The position numbers were made by a program, and so were the translations under genes. DNA of 58,893 bases from Acetobacter fabarum (GTDB lineage: Bacteria > Pseudomonadota > Alphaproteobacteria > Acetobacterales > Acetobacteraceae): NCBI RefSeq assembly GCF_011516925.1, contig NZ_WOTG01000004.1:1-58893 (forward strand), read 5' to 3'. Each line of letters begins with the position of its first letter. Positions within the stretch are counted from its first letter, which is position 1. Under the pieces are notes generated by a model that saw only the letters and a list, made by a program, of their open reading frames with translations, searched no databases and had not been told where the DNA came from. Positions 58,145-58,893 of the stretch are shown one piece after another.

Positions 58145-58471
58145 TATGGGGTCTCTTCTGCTATGGTGCTGGGTAAAGCATCGGGTCGTGGGGTATGCGC
58201 GGTGGGTCCACCGGCATGGGCTTGGGCACATTACGCCACATTGTGCTGGCTGTCAGGGCCGGATTATGCAGAAATGGCCGGGCAGGTTCCCGGTTGCCGG
58301 GGGCTGAATGCGCGAGGTGCCGGTCCGCTGTCCACCAATGTCCCTGATAACACTACAGTTTTGTGACAAAACTCTGTTTAAAGGGACTTTCATGGGGTCT
58401 CCGTGTTGCAGGAGCGCACAGCGTTCAGTATTTCTCGCCCCATCCGGCTGATAGTTCGGAACGGAGAGCAG
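58145..58471. other. 327-base divergent region between ilvD and pstC
   Basis: It holds the ilvD promoter on the left and the pstC promoter on the right, with a perfect 7+7 palindrome GTTTTGTGACAAAAC at 58358-58372. An in-frame GTG at 58403 could extend pstC by 23 codons, but the ATG at 58472 has a better ribosome site. I see no other gene. Confidence 0.6.
58358..58372. promoter_or_regulatory. Perfect inverted repeat GTTTTGT-G-ACAAAAC upstream of pstC
   Basis: The 15-base element is symmetrical about a central G. It lies about 100 bases before the pstC start. It does not fit the direct-repeat Pho box consensus, so it may bind a different regulator. Confidence 0.5.
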
Positions 58472-58893
58472 ATGGAAATTCCCGCACGGCAGTCCCTGCC
58501 CGCGATGAAACAGGCCCCTTCCCATCAGGGAGGGCAGAAGGGCGACCCCGCCTTCAGGCTTCTGGTAACGGCAACAGGTGTTGGCGTGCTGGTTGTTCTG
58601 GGCGCCATTATTGCCGTTATGGTAACAGGTGGCTGGAAGGCGTTTGCAACCTTTGGTCCGGGCTTTCTGGTTTCCGCGGTATGGAACCCGGTCACGCAGC
58701 ATTTCGGGGCCGCCGCCCCGGTTTTTGGCACCGTTATCAGCAGTGCGCTGGCACTCCTTGTGGCCGTGCCGCTGGCCTTTGGTACCGCATTCTGGCTGAC
58801 CGCCCTTGCGCCACCCGCCGCCGCCTCGGTTATTGGCATGGCCGTGCAGCTTCTGGCCGCCGTGCCTTCCATTATCTTTGGTATGTGGGGCTT
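58472..58893 (+). CDS. pstC: Phosphate ABC transporter permease PstC (N-terminal part, truncated by window edge)
   Basis: An ATG at 58472 with GGAACGGAGAG seven bases upstream opens a frame that runs off the window after about 140 codons. After a polar N-terminus (about 28 residues) come FRLLVTATGVGVLVVLGAIIAVMVTGGWKAF, the spacer FGPGFLVSAVWNPVTQHFGAAAPVFGTVISSALALLVAVPLAFGTAFWLT, and AVQLLAAVPSIIFGMWG, the characteristic PstC motif. PstC and PstA form the pore of the high-affinity phosphate importer. pstS, which usually precedes pstC, is not upstream here. The remaining genes of the operon would lie beyond the edge. Confidence 0.93.
   Translation, partial: MEIPARQSLPAMKQAPSHQGGQKGDPAFRLLVTATGVGVLVVLGAIIAVMVTGGWKAFATFGPGFLVSAVWNPVTQHFGAAAPVFGTVISSALALLVAVPLAFGTAFWLTALAPPAAASVIGMAVQLLAAVPSIIFGMWG

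Overview
The window is a GC-rich piece of an alphaproteobacterial chromosome, most likely from an acetic acid bacterium (Acetobacteraceae, Acetobacter-like). The strongest phylogenetic marker is a circularly permuted two-piece tmRNA gene on the minus strand at 45072-45375, with tag ANDNTEVLAVAA, close to an alpha-type sspB. The assignment is also supported by an alphaproteobacterial-style rimP-nusA-ylxR-infB-rbfA operon, GTG/TTG starts and protein sequences typical of the family. Species assignment is inference. I see no rRNA, tRNA, insertion sequence, prophage or CRISPR array; this is mostly core chromosome with a few accessory operons.

Layout. 1-2819: a truncated exported protein, then a Fur-box-controlled ferrous/ferric iron importer (cupredoxin, FTR1 permease, P19-type protein) with a divergent membrane protein. 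2903-5011: thiC behind a TPP riboswitch. 5245-6747: sugar-porter MFS protein. 6856-9112: aroQ-accB-accC. 9357-15032: rlpA, a YihY/BrkB membrane protein, ornithine decarboxylase with a structured leader and small upstream ORF, a YfdX protein and ccmAB. 15273-20345: aconitase, then an amino-acid-type ABC importer whose binding protein and permease are fused. 20589-21518: LysR regulator. 21567-24438: a three-gene minus-strand operon with a membrane-anchored ClpB-D2-like AAA+ ATPase between two anchored proteins I cannot assign. 24669-30655: rimP-nusA-ylxR-infB-rbfA with a terminator-like hairpin in its leader. 30766-33787: an Lrp regulator divergent from alr-dadA, bracketed by two matching hexanucleotide arrays. 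33886-38926: AGE-family epimerase, hldE, hldD and ugd (envelope sugar nucleotides). 39066-41476: an unknown protein and an exported GH144-like glucanase. 41535-46430: a lipoprotein, a VOC protein, class I fumarase, sspB, ssrA and thyX. 46706-54710: a Cys-rich secreted protein, Mrp/ApbC, OpgC, a DegP-type protease, a FUSC membrane protein, a quinone oxidoreductase, a 33-residue membrane peptide and an exported protein. 54864-58893: a CPA1 antiporter, ilvD and the start of pstC.

How the genes work together. Many genes serve central metabolism (acn, fum, acc, ilvD) or translation and its quality control (infB operon, ssrA, sspB). Others serve the envelope of a bacterium living in acid, sugar-rich media: LPS heptose, periplasmic glucan modification by OpgC, a possible glucan hydrolase, DegP, the antiporter, YfdX and polyamine synthesis. 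The least explained block is the AAA+ membrane operon at 21567-24438. The best RNA-level candidates are the ornithine decarboxylase leader, the rimP-nusA leader hairpin, and the terminator touching the start codon of the ABC importer.
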